Shown here: in pieces, positions 26,082 to 34,763 of the stretch
Position numbering within the stretch: the first letter of the stretch is position 1
Layout of the letters: each line of letters starts with the position of its first letter
Made by a program: the position numbers and the translations under genes
Assembly (NCBI GenBank): GCA_019747875.1
Contig: JAIEQI010000066.1
Location: 1-43,133, forward strand
DNA: 43,133 nt
Direction of reading: 5' to 3'
From: Candidatus Obscuribacterales bacterium
GTDB lineage: Bacteria; Cyanobacteriota; Vampirovibrionia; Obscuribacterales; Obscuribacteraceae
The notes under the pieces: generated by a model
Told to the model about the DNA's origin: nothing
Database searches by the model: none
Seen by the model: only the letters and a program-made list of their open reading frames with translations

Positions 26082-27509
26082 CTAGCGCTGCTCGAGCTTC
26101 CGTCCCATCAGTTCGACAGCAGCTTCGAGCTGGTTGTCGTCCTTAGAGCCGTGCTTGAAGCGCTTCTTGTTCGCCTTGACCTTGTGGTCAGGCTCGATAC
26201 CGCCGTCTTTGATGGTGTTTCCACCGTCGCCCAGCCACTTGCCAGACGGGGTGAAGTACCGCAAGGACGTGATGTGCAGGATGGTGCCGTTGGCGAACGG
26301 CATGACCGACTGGCCAATGCCCTTACCGACGCTGCGCTCACCCAACACTTCCGCGACGTCATTGTCGCGCAGAGCACCGGTCGTCATTTCGGACGCCGAA
26401 GCCGTTCCGCCGTCGGTGAGGATGACGACCGGGCGGCCGCGCAACATGTAAGGTGCACGGGCGCTTTCGTCGGTCTTCACACCTTCACGGTCAGTGCGGC
26501 TCGTCTCGGTGATCAGCTTGTCACCCTCGACGCGGTAGGTCACCGTCTTGTACTGCGGGTTAGCCGGATCACCGCTGATGCGGTGCTTGATCACGACCAG
26601 CGTTCCCTTCTCCACGAAGAGCGAGGAGATGGAGATCGCGTTCGGAACAAGACCACCCGGATTGCCGCGCAGGTCGAAGATGATGCCCTTGGCGTCATCG
26701 AGCTTCTTCATGCCCTCGATCACTTCGTCCAGGTTCTTGTACTGGTCGAAGCCCTTCAGGCGCAAATAGCCGATGCCGTTGTCGAGCATCTTGGTCTCGA
26801 CGGAGTGCTGAATGACAGCCTGGCGCGTGATCGTGAGCGGGATATCCTTCCCGTCACGCACCACGACCACGTCGACCGACTCGCCTTCCTTGCCGCGCAG
26901 CATCTGCACGACGTCGGTCAGCGGCTTGCCGGAGATATCGACGTCCTTGCCGTCCTTCTTGACGCTCTTCAGAGCATCACCTGCCTGGATGCCGGCTTTG
27001 GCAGCAGGCGAATTGTCCAGGACCGTGTCGATCATCGGATAGCCAGCGGCATCCGTGGTCGCAACGGGCTTGCCGTCCTTGAGGACGAGCTCGCCAGCTT
27101 CGGTGACCTGGAAGTCGAAGGTGATGCCGATGCCGATGAATTTGCCCTCCATCTGGCGCCGTTCCGCATCCGCCTGCTCGGGGTTGAGCAGCATCGTGTA
27201 GCGGTCCTTAGCCGAGGCGAGCATTTCGTTGGCACGTTTGACAGCGTCCTCGTTGGTGACGATTTCGCTGTCGAACTTGTGCTCCCACTGCTTCCAGTCG
27301 CCCAAGTCCTTGGGGTCGTAGATCGAACGCTGGGCGGTGTCCCAGGTGCGATGGTAGAGCTCGACCGGAGTTGCGTAGAAGTACTGGTCGTAGAGGTAGA
27401 AACCGGCGGCGCCAGCGAGAACCAGCATCACCGATAAGCCAATACCGGCAATCTTCAGCCCACGCATGACCTTCTGGCCAAGCGTGCGCTCGTTCTTTTG
27501 CGAAGACAT
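26082..27509 (-). CDS. C-terminal processing peptidase, S41 family with PDZ domain (475 aa)
   Basis: Periplasmic serine protease of the CtpA/Prc type. Residues 15-40 form a membrane anchor or uncleaved signal. A PDZ domain covers about 125-230 (FIGIGITFDF; SPAAKAGIQAGD) and the protease core about 245-430. The Ser/Lys dyad is S371 (GGTASASEM) and K396 (VGKGIGQ); FDLRGNPGG at 278-286 is the preceding family motif. The start at 27509 has AGGAG about 9 nt upstream; a GTG ten codons earlier has no ribosome site. Stand-alone gene, followed by a GC-rich hairpin. Likely roles are maturation or clearance of envelope proteins; no specific target is suggested. Confidence 0.93.
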   Translation of the reverse strand: MSSQKNERTLGQKVMRGLKIAGIGLSVMLVLAGAAGFYLYDQYFYATPVELYHRTWDTAQRSIYDPKDLGDWKQWEHKFDSEIVTNEDAVKRANEMLASAKDRYTMLLNPEQADAERRQMEGKFIGIGITFDFQVTEAGELVLKDGKPVATTDAAGYPMIDTVLDNSPAAKAGIQAGDALKSVKKDGKDVDISGKPLTDVVQMLRGKEGESVDVVVVRDGKDIPLTITRQAVIQHSVETKMLDNGIGYLRLKGFDQYKNLDEVIEGMKKLDDAKGIIFDLRGNPGGLVPNAISISSLFVEKGTLVVIKHRISGDPANPQYKTVTYRVEGDKLITETSRTDREGVKTDESARAPYMLRGRPVVILTDGGTASASEMTTGALRDNDVAEVLGERSVGKGIGQSVMPFANGTILHITSLRYFTPSGKWLGDGGNTIKDGGIEPDHKVKANKKRFKHGSKDDNQLEAAVELMGRKLEQR

Positions 27510-28226
27510 TGGAGAGTCTCCTGTTATGTGCTTTCGCACGTTTCAGAAAATTTCGGCAAACGCGGACGAAGCCAGCTCTCAATTGCGCTTTGCGCAACGG
27601 AAAACCAGCTTCGCTTTCTAAGCAGGCAAATCTTGAAGAGACGCAGAGCGCCACTTCAACAGCTCACAGATTCTGAACTTTCAGCGCAACGAGGCTAGGC
27701 CAAGTCAAACGATGAAACTGCAAGTCTTTGCAATAGCGACGGAGTCGAGAGGCCTTAGCCCAACGAAACTCCGGAGCGCTTAGTTCAGATGTTTATGTGA
27801 TGGTGATTGGAGTTTGTTTGCTTGAGTAGCTGCGTTTGACGAGGTGAAGAGATGCCAACAACCTAGTAATTCGCCAGACAATAAGCTAATTCAGCATTTT
27901 TAAGATCTCATGAGCTTATGCCGTGACTAACGCCAGTTCTGTGAGATTTCTCTATGAGTTCTTGTTAGAGATAGAGATCTGTTTCAGATCTGAAGATTTG
28001 TTGATTTGGCGCAAAGCCTTAATGGCAGCTCTTTAGATCGAAAATCGAGAGTCTTGAGCTTTAGAATCTTGTCCTTGAAAACACCTGAAAGCTGCTTCAG
28101 GTGAGAATTTCAGCAACTTCCCTATACGACTAGCGCACCCTTGCTATAAGTCCGAAGCAGCACCACCACAGACATTAGCCAGAAGTCAGTTGCCCTATCA
28201 TGATAACCATCCCTGAGGTGAGAAAA
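27510..28226. other. 717-bp divergent intergenic region with repeat and hairpins
   Basis: It separates the divergently transcribed processing protease and first M16 gene. It contains copy B of the structured repeat (27741-27772), a small perfect hairpin AGATCTG-TTT-CAGATCT (27975-27991) and another, CACCTGAA-AGCTGC-TTCAGGTG (28082-28103), 123 bp before the M16 start. TATAAG at 28145 could be a -10 box but lacks a good -35. I find no convincing gene; the hairpins could belong to a long leader of the M16 transcript. Confidence 0.6.
27741..27772 (+). repeat. Dispersed structured repeat, copy B
   Basis: GGAGTCGAGAGG, then CTTAGCCCAACGAA and ACTCC. Outer GGAGT/ACTCC arms are intact, while the inner stem is changed: the usual GGGCGATA is here GGCCTTA. 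The 3' flank continues CGGAGC as in copy C. Confidence 0.75.
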
Positions 28227-30935
28227 ATGGCAACAAGACAAGCGGCAAAAGCACTGGCAAGTTTGGGAATCAAGAAAATTGACTCTGCCGGTGGCATCGA
28301 CGAATACCGAATGCGAAATGGGTTGAAGATCCTGTTGCGCGAAAATCACAGCGCACCCGTTGTTTCGTTCATGCTCGTCTATCGCGTTGGCAGCCGCAAC
28401 GAAGCCGTCGGACACACAGGCTCCACACATTTTCTCGAGCACATGATGTTCAAGGGCACACGCAAGTTCAACCCGGCAGCCGGAACAGGTGTGATGGAAA
28501 CTTTCAGCCGCGTTGGTGCGCTTCTTAATGCTACAACCTGGTTAGACCGCACAAATTATTACGAATGCGTGCCCTCCGAGTATCTCGAATTGTGCATTCA
28601 AGTCGAGGCGGATCGCATGCGCAACTTAAACTTGCGCCAGGAAGATCGCGATTCAGAAATGACCGTTGTGCGCAACGAATTTGAAAGAGGAGAAAACAAT
28701 CCTGGAAGCGCACTTTCAAAAGAACTCACCGCTCTAGCATTCAGAGAGCACCCTTATCACCACCCAACGATTGGCTGGCGCTCTGACGTTGAATATGTTC
28801 CATTGGAACGCTTGAAAGAGTTTTACGACACCTATTACTGGCCGGACAATGCAACCGCGATCGTGGTCGGAGATTTCGATTCGGATAAGACCTTGCGCAT
28901 GATTGAAAAATATTTCGGCAAGATTCCGAAATCACCACAAACGATACCAGAAGTCTATACAGTCGAACCACCGCAAGAAGGCGAACGGCGAGTTGAATTG
29001 CGCAGAGCAGGCGATCTACCCCAAGTATTAATCGGCTACCACACGCCGAATGCTGAGCATCCGGATAATTATGCTCTCTCCGTCATGCACTCGGTGCTCG
29101 GAGATTCTGGTAAGCGGTCGAGCCGCTTGTATAAAGCACTGGTCGAAACCGGACTAGCAACATCGTGCTACGCCAATAACGGCGAGTTTCGAGATCCTTT
29201 CCTGTTCACGATCGGCGCGACTTTAGTTCCAGGCAGAAGCTTCGAGGAACTGGAAAGTGCGATTTATGCAGAAATCGAGCGGCTTGCAAAAGAAGACTGC
29301 ACAGAAGATGAACTGCATCGAATCAAACAATCGAACCGAAAAGGCACCATTCTTGGTAGCGCCGACCCGCAAGCATTTGCCAACATGATCTGCGCCGCCG
29401 AATCAGTTTCCACCTGGAGATGGCTTGTTGAATATGACGATCATATTGACGCGATCACTCCAGCTGATATCAGGCGCGTCGCATCGACTTACTTTGACAA
29501 ATCGAATCGAACCGTTGGTCATTTCATACCGACCGACACCAATCGTCCGGAAATTGAATACTCAAAGAAGCCTGGTGCAATCGCGAAGAAACAGAAGGCA
29601 AAAGCAGCAGCCAAGGTAGCAAGCAAGCGTATGGATTTGCCGCGGCCCGGATCCAGTGGCTCTGATTTTTCCAAACGCGTCTTGAAAGAAGTTCTACCTA
29701 ACGGCATGACCATATTGTTACTGCCTAATCCCGGAACTGGGTCAGTAGCCATTCATGGAGCTCTTGCCGGTGGCGACTGCTTTGCATCGCTGGATCGGTC
29801 CATGACACCGACTGTGGCATCAACGATGTTGACGCGAGGGTCCCAAAACTTTACGAAAGAGAAGTTGGCACAGGTTCTGGAGGAGATGGGAATTCGCTTT
29901 GGCTTCGGAGCTGACCGCTATAAGGTCGGTTTTGGGACCTTGCTCACCAAAGAAGATTTTCCTTCCTTTATCCCAGTGCTGGATGATCTATTGCGCAGAC
30001 CGCTTTTTCCGCAAGAAGAACTAGCAATCGTTTTGAAAGAATTGAAAGCCGGATTAACGCGGTCAATGAATGACACTGGACGCCGAGCAGGCAACGCTCT
30101 TATGCAACTCCTCTATCCGGAGGGACACCCCTTCTATGAGCGCAGCTACGAAGAGAGAATCGAAGAACTCAATCACATTTCACACGATGAGCTCGCACAA
30201 TTTCACCGATCTCACTACAGCCCTGCCGGCACAGTAATCGCCGTAGTTGGCGATATTGATATCGACCTGGCTTTAGATCAAATCAAACAAAGATTCTCTG
30301 ACTGGCAAGGTCCAGTTATCAAACCGGCAGAAGCACCGCCGGTTCCAATGCCTGAGCTAGCGCGCCGAGTCGAAATCAATCTTGCGGACAAGGCAAATGC
30401 AGATATTGTGATTGGACATCCGACTTCGTTGTCTCGAAAGAACAAAGACTTCTTTGCGGCACAGTTAGCGAATGCAGCTCTAGGCAAGGACACGATATCC
30501 TCTCGCCTTGGCAAAGTATTGAGAGTAAAACATGGTCTCACATATGGTATCTACAGCTACTTTGACGATCCTACATTCGGAGCTGCGCCCTGGACAATCT
30601 CTTTATCGGTAAACCCGAACAAAATAACCGAGGCATTGAAACTCGTTGATCAGGTGCAGTCGGAGTACATCAAGAAAGGGATAACTGCCACTGAGCTTAC
30701 AGACGAGGCAGGTCGAGCTGTCGGCTCATTCTTGGTTTCATTGAAGAGTTCTGACGGAATTGCATCAGCACTAGCTCGCTTCGAATACATCGGTCTCGGC
30801 ATAGAACCGATGGATACTGTCTCAGATGACTTTATGTCGGTAAAACGAAAAGATGTCTTAGAGGCAATCGAAAAATACCTGCATCCAAAAGCATCCACAA
30901 CAGTTATTGCCGGAACCGTCAGCCGCTTCGTATAA
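28227..30935 (+). CDS. M16-family zinc metallopeptidase, full-length two-half protein (902 aa)
   Basis: Insulinase/pitrilysin-type peptidase. The N-terminal half carries the inverted zinc motif HFLEH (H68, E71, H72) and the downstream glutamate near E151 (RNEFERGEN), so it should be active. The C-terminal half (from about residue 475) repeats the fold without the motif, as usual. A lysine/alanine-rich linker (about 446-471) joins the halves. The start is ATG 28227 with GAGGTGA 4-5 nt before it; an ATG nine codons earlier has none. No signal peptide, so cytoplasmic. A homologue of the same architecture follows 180 bp downstream on the same strand. Likely degrades short peptides; a processing role is also possible. 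Confidence 0.92.
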   Translation: MATRQAAKALASLGIKKIDSAGGIDEYRMRNGLKILLRENHSAPVVSFMLVYRVGSRNEAVGHTGSTHFLEHMMFKGTRKFNPAAGTGVMETFSRVGALLNATTWLDRTNYYECVPSEYLELCIQVEADRMRNLNLRQEDRDSEMTVVRNEFERGENNPGSALSKELTALAFREHPYHHPTIGWRSDVEYVPLERLKEFYDTYYWPDNATAIVVGDFDSDKTLRMIEKYFGKIPKSPQTIPEVYTVEPPQEGERRVELRRAGDLPQVLIGYHTPNAEHPDNYALSVMHSVLGDSGKRSSRLYKALVETGLATSCYANNGEFRDPFLFTIGATLVPGRSFEELESAIYAEIERLAKEDCTEDELHRIKQSNRKGTILGSADPQAFANMICAAESVSTWRWLVEYDDHIDAITPADIRRVASTYFDKSNRTVGHFIPTDTNRPEIEYSKKPGAIAKKQKAKAAAKVASKRMDLPRPGSSGSDFSKRVLKEVLPNGMTILLLPNPGTGSVAIHGALAGGDCFASLDRSMTPTVASTMLTRGSQNFTKEKLAQVLEEMGIRFGFGADRYKVGFGTLLTKEDFPSFIPVLDDLLRRPLFPQEELAIVLKELKAGLTRSMNDTGRRAGNALMQLLYPEGHPFYERSYEERIEELNHISHDELAQFHRSHYSPAGTVIAVVGDIDIDLALDQIKQRFSDWQGPVIKPAEAPPVPMPELARRVEINLADKANADIVIGHPTSLSRKNKDFFAAQLANAALGKDTISSRLGKVLRVKHGLTYGIYSYFDDPTFGAAPWTISLSVNPNKITEALKLVDQVQSEYIKKGITATELTDEAGRAVGSFLVSLKSSDGIASALARFEYIGLGIEPMDTVSDDFMSVKRKDVLEAIEKYLHPKASTTVIAGTVSRFV

Positions 30936-31018
30936 GCCTGCCTAGCAGAGGCTCGCGAACAGGAGCACATTAATGCTGAGAGGAGATGACCACTGCACGC
31001 AAAAACAAATCTATGAGC

Positions 31019-31100
31019 GGAGAAGTTGAGAGGGGCAATAGCCCAGCGAAACTCCGGAGCATATCAAACGGAGCCAGCGAAACCCCAGAGCATATCAAAC
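31019..31100 (+). repeat. Dispersed structured repeat, copy C, with partial second copy
   Basis: At 31019-31055 the order is GGAGAAGTTGAGA, GGGGCAATAGCCC, AGCGAA and ACTCC. Its 3' segment, CAGCGAAACTCCGGAGC followed by ATATCAAAC, is duplicated with two changes at 31074-31100. The element lies between the two M16 genes, within their probable common transcript, and ends 15 bp before the second start. Confidence 0.78.
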
Positions 31101-31115
31101 TAATCGGAGATGGAA

Positions 31116-33881
31116 GTGAAAGTTCTCGAAAAAGACTTGCGGGCAATAGGTATCAAACAGATTGGTGAGGAGGCTTTAGGCGTTCGCGAGTTTCGGCTGA
31201 ATAACGGACTGAAGATTTTGCTTGCCGAGAATCATAGTGCACCCGTACTAACGTACATGCAACTTTTTCGAGTCGGCAGCCGCGATGAAGGAGTGGGTCA
31301 CACCGGTGCTACACACTTCCTTGAGCATATGATGTTCAAGGGCACACGCAAATTCGATCCCGAAAAGGGACTCGATTCAACGGAGTTACTAAATCGGATC
31401 GGTGCCGTTTCTAATGCGACAACTTGGTTCGATCGGACCAACTACTTCGAAGCCGTGCCCAGCGAATACCTTGAATTCTGCATCAAAGTGGAAGCCGACC
31501 GAATGCGAAATCTTCGCCTGAGGCAAACGGACCGTGACACCGAAATGTCCGTAGTCAGAGACGAACTTGAACGTGGCGAGAACAGCCCCGATGAAGCACT
31601 CGAAAAGGAAATGTATGCGATAGCTTTTCGCGAACATCCGTACCATCATCCAACCATTGGCTGGCGCTCGGACGTAGAGGGTGTCCCAATGTCTCGCCTG
31701 AGAGCTTTTTACGATGTATTTTACTGGCCCAATAATTGCACGATTATCTTAGTCGGTAATTTCCAAACGACTCGCGCACTTCAGTTAATCGCTAAGTATT
31801 ACGGAAGAATTCCGACCTCACCGCATCCAATACCAGAGGTCTACACTATTGAGCCTCCGCAAGAGGGTGAACGCCGCTACCAAATAAGCCGCGCGGGCGA
31901 TTTGCCTAGAGTTTGGATTGGGCACCGCACGCCGGCCTCCACCCACGAGGATCATTATCCGCTTAATGTAATTTCTCATATTCTCGGTGGGTCACATGAT
32001 CGCGGCAGCCGGCTCTACAAGTCACTAATTGACACTGGACTAGCAATGGAAGTGGCTTGCCGACACGATGAATTAAAAGACCCGGCACTAATGATTTTAG
32101 CTGCAACATTAACGCCGGAAGCAGATCCTCGGCAAGTCGAAGAGGTCCTTCTAAACGAGCTTTCCAAACTTGCGGAGGAGCCGGTTAGCGAGGAGGAATT
32201 AGCTCCGATACGCAGCGCGAATTACAAAGGCAGTATTCTAGCGCGAGCAGATCAGATGGAATTCGCATTTGCTTTAGGCGAGGCGGAGGCGAGAGCCGAC
32301 TGGCGCTGGTTAGCAGATTTCGATGCGAAGTTTGACGCGGCCGGTCCTTCCGATATCATGCGTGTTGCCCGGGAGTATTTTGTGCGACAAAATCGAACTG
32401 TCGGATATTTCATTCCGACAGAAACCGCCTCAGTTGAGGAGGATGAAGCAGAAGTCTTTACGGATCAAGGAGATGGCGAGGACGATTCAAAAATGGATCT
32501 CGCAGAAGTCATGAGCATGACAAAAGCTCAAGCGAATGGTAAACAGCCGAAGCAAGTTTCATTAACTGCTGCTGAACTGGACAGAGTTCTCGTCCCTGCA
32601 AAGAAATCCACCAGAGCAACTTTCTCCTCTCAAGTCCATAAAGAAGTTCTGGAGAATGGGCTCCGCGTTCTGCACATGCCAATTCCAGGCACCGGCTCTG
32701 TTGCCGTTTCCACGTATTTGAGAGCTGGAAACTACTTCGAACCGAGACATAAGCACGGACTTGCCGACGCCGTCGCTGACATGCTTTTACGCGGGTCAGA
32801 AGGACTGAGCAAGGATCAACTCGCGCAACTCGTTAAAGAACTTGGGCTAATAGAAGGTCTAAATATTCATGCAGACAGTTTTGCTGTAAAGACAGCAGCA
32901 ACAGTCGTCAGCGCCGACCTTGCTCGATATTTGCAAGTGCTGTCTGAGGTTTTCCGCAAACCAATTTTCCTTGAAGACGAATTGGCAAAATTAAAATCGG
33001 AGTGGGCCGCACGTATTACCGAACAAAAGAACAACACTGGTCCAGCCGCTGTAAATCGACTTTACCGAGAGCTTTATCCTGAAGGTCACTTATTTCATCA
33101 GAAAGATTTCGACAATCAGTTGCTTGAACTCGATAGTTTTTCGCGCGAGGACCTCATAGGATTTCATCAGGTTTACAGCCCGTCGACAACGATTATCGTG
33201 ATCACGGGTGACATCGAAAGAGAAAAAGCTATCGAGTTCGTCAGAGAAATTTTTGCCGATTGGCAAGGTCCGCCAGTTCCTCCAATCAACCTCGAGATGG
33301 TCGAAATGCCCAGCGAAGCTCGACGAGTGGAGCTTCGTATGCCTGATAAATCCAGCATGGACATTGTGCTCGGATATCCGCTTCCGGTTAAATTCACCGA
33401 TCCGGAATTCTATCCGCTAAGCATGGCGAATCTGGCTTTGGGCGGAGACACCATTACCTCTCGTCTCGGCAAAGTAATTCGCGAACAGCATGGACTTACC
33501 TACGGTGTGTATTCAAATTTAGGAGACAATGCCTTTGGCGCCTCTCCATGGACGGTCTCATTAACGGTGAATCCGACAAATGCCAGCACCGCAATTTCAC
33601 TACTTCAAAAAATTATGGAAGACTATCGCAAGAAAGGAATCACAAAGGCAGAGCTGGCGCGTGAAACCAGCGGTGCTGCCGGTCTATTCACTGTAAATCT
33701 GCGATCATCAATCGCAATTGCGCGTGCGATCACCCGTTTTGAATCACTCGGGCTTGGAGTTGAAGGTATGGACAGGCACGTGGAACGCATTCTCAGCGTC
33801 AAAAAAGCACAAGTAGATGAGGTGATCCAGCGATACCTCCACCCAGATCGCATGGTAATGGTGCTCGCGGGAACGTTCTGA
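31116..33881 (+). CDS. M16-family zinc metallopeptidase, second homologue (921 aa)
   Basis: Same architecture as the preceding gene. The zinc motif HFLEH (H67, E70, H71) and downstream RDELERGEN are intact, so this copy also looks active. The C-terminal half lacks the motif. The linker between halves is acidic (about residues 438-460, with EEDEAEVF and DGEDD), opposite in charge to that of its neighbour. GTG 31116 is preferred because GGAG lies 6 nt upstream; the ATG at 31110 in the same frame directly abuts that site. No signal peptide. Tandem position suggests co-transcription and possibly a heterodimer, as known for some bacterial M16B pairs, though in those one partner is usually inactive. 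Confidence 0.9.
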   Translation: MKVLEKDLRAIGIKQIGEEALGVREFRLNNGLKILLAENHSAPVLTYMQLFRVGSRDEGVGHTGATHFLEHMMFKGTRKFDPEKGLDSTELLNRIGAVSNATTWFDRTNYFEAVPSEYLEFCIKVEADRMRNLRLRQTDRDTEMSVVRDELERGENSPDEALEKEMYAIAFREHPYHHPTIGWRSDVEGVPMSRLRAFYDVFYWPNNCTIILVGNFQTTRALQLIAKYYGRIPTSPHPIPEVYTIEPPQEGERRYQISRAGDLPRVWIGHRTPASTHEDHYPLNVISHILGGSHDRGSRLYKSLIDTGLAMEVACRHDELKDPALMILAATLTPEADPRQVEEVLLNELSKLAEEPVSEEELAPIRSANYKGSILARADQMEFAFALGEAEARADWRWLADFDAKFDAAGPSDIMRVAREYFVRQNRTVGYFIPTETASVEEDEAEVFTDQGDGEDDSKMDLAEVMSMTKAQANGKQPKQVSLTAAELDRVLVPAKKSTRATFSSQVHKEVLENGLRVLHMPIPGTGSVAVSTYLRAGNYFEPRHKHGLADAVADMLLRGSEGLSKDQLAQLVKELGLIEGLNIHADSFAVKTAATVVSADLARYLQVLSEVFRKPIFLEDELAKLKSEWAARITEQKNNTGPAAVNRLYRELYPEGHLFHQKDFDNQLLELDSFSREDLIGFHQVYSPSTTIIVITGDIEREKAIEFVREIFADWQGPPVPPINLEMVEMPSEARRVELRMPDKSSMDIVLGYPLPVKFTDPEFYPLSMANLALGGDTITSRLGKVIREQHGLTYGVYSNLGDNAFGASPWTVSLTVNPTNASTAISLLQKIMEDYRKKGITKAELARETSGAAGLFTVNLRSSIAIARAITRFESLGLGVEGMDRHVERILSVKKAQVDEVIQRYLHPDRMVMVLAGTF

Positions 33882-33907
33882 TCACTATATCTCTATCTTG
33901 CTCTGTA

Positions 33908-33967
33908 GGGGCGATGCCATGCGTCGCCCAGGCATGGCTATTGACGGGCGATGCATGGCATCGCCCC
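33908..33967. repeat. REP/BIME-like inverted repeat
   Basis: Two 22-bp arms, 33908-33929 and 33946-33967, are inverted copies with one mismatch, separated by 16 bp. Each arm is itself palindromic (GGGCGATGC against GCGTCGCCC). It lies 27 bp after the second M16 stop and 74 bp before the end of a convergent gene, so it may also act as a terminator. Confidence 0.85.
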
Positions 33968-34041
33968 ATAAAAAAATCGGGACAGTGCAAGTCGATCGCC
34001 TCGCAGCAACGAAGATCCGTTGCTCCTTAGCTCATATCGAT

Positions 34042-34512
34042 CTAACCCGTTTGCAGAAGTTGGAGGGTTTGACGAGCAAGCTCGATCTTGCCTGCCTCCG
34101 ACAAAAGAAACGCATACTTCTTCAGTCGAGGACGTAGAACTTCAGCCTTCAAATTCGCCTTATGAAGGAACTTGCGATACAGCTCTTCAGCCATATCACG
34201 GTTTCCCAGTTCAAAATGGATATCAGCTAGTGCCAGCGCGACCTCTGGCCTGCTAGAGGCATCGGGACTTTGTTTCGTCATTTTCAGAGCCTTTTCCAAA
34301 ATCGACGCCGCATCGTTCAAACGCCGCTGCCGATAATATGTTAGCGCCAGGTTGCGCATAAGAGCTAGCGCCGCGGAACATCGTAGCTTTTGGCGTTCTA
34401 TCTCTTTCACTCCAGCTTCGAACATTGTCTCGGCTGTCTTTAGATCACCAGACTGAATGGCTGATAATCCTACGTCAGAATAGATCTGACAAATTGATGT
34501 TAACTGTTGCAT
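34042..34512 (-). CDS. Small TPR-repeat protein (156 aa)
   Basis: Three to four tetratricopeptide-like helical hairpins are visible: residues 10-35 (GLSAIQSGDLKTAETMFEAG), 45-75 (ALTYYRQRRLNDAASILEKAL), 88-115 (ALADIHFELGNRDMAEELYRKF) and a C-terminal pair. TPR arrays bind other proteins. No signal peptide or membrane segment. The ATG at 34512 has GAGG about 10 nt upstream; the frame stays open for 75 more codons, but that stretch runs through copy D of the structured repeat and is unlikely to be coding. It resembles the protein at 37260-37835 in kind. Partner unknown. Confidence 0.75.
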   Translation of the reverse strand: MQQLTSICQIYSDVGLSAIQSGDLKTAETMFEAGVKEIERQKLRCSAALALMRNLALTYYRQRRLNDAASILEKALKMTKQSPDASSRPEVALALADIHFELGNRDMAEELYRKFLHKANLKAEVLRPRLKKYAFLLSEAGKIELARQTLQLLQTG

Positions 34513-34569
34513 TTGGCGTGCCTCGCCCTTCCTTCTTCCCGACTGAGGAATTTCTCCAAAACTAGCGCA

Positions 34570-34603
34570 GGAGTCGAGAGGGGCGATAGCCCAACGAAAC
34601 TCC
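34570..34603 (+). repeat. Dispersed structured repeat, copy D
   Basis: GGAGTCGAGA, GGGGCGATAGCCC, AACGAA and ACTCC: the outer GGAGT/ACTCC and inner GGGC/GCCC arms are both perfect, making this the best-preserved copy. It lies upstream of the TPR gene, on the opposite strand to it, between two divergent genes. Confidence 0.82.
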
Positions 34604-34763
34604 AAAGCCTTCCCATTGAGATTAGGCATCTGCAGTGACATCGCTGGGTCATTGAAAAAACATTTTTGGGACAAATGGTTAAACGGCACCAGAAGCGCCG
34701 AGCCTTTTTGGGCGCGTGTGGCATAATCCTCATGCAAGCTCGTTTAGCGGTTAAGAGGATTGA

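Noticed and set aside
26151..27437. 428-codon plus-strand frame opposite the processing protease
   Set aside because: Antisense shadow; the S41 protease has its full catalytic set.
30986..31168. 60-codon frame between the two M16 genes
   Set aside because: It is made from the structured repeat and its duplicate and overlaps the start of the second M16 gene.
34513..34737. 75-codon N-terminal extension of the TPR protein
   Set aside because: It would translate through copy D of the dispersed repeat and adds no domain.
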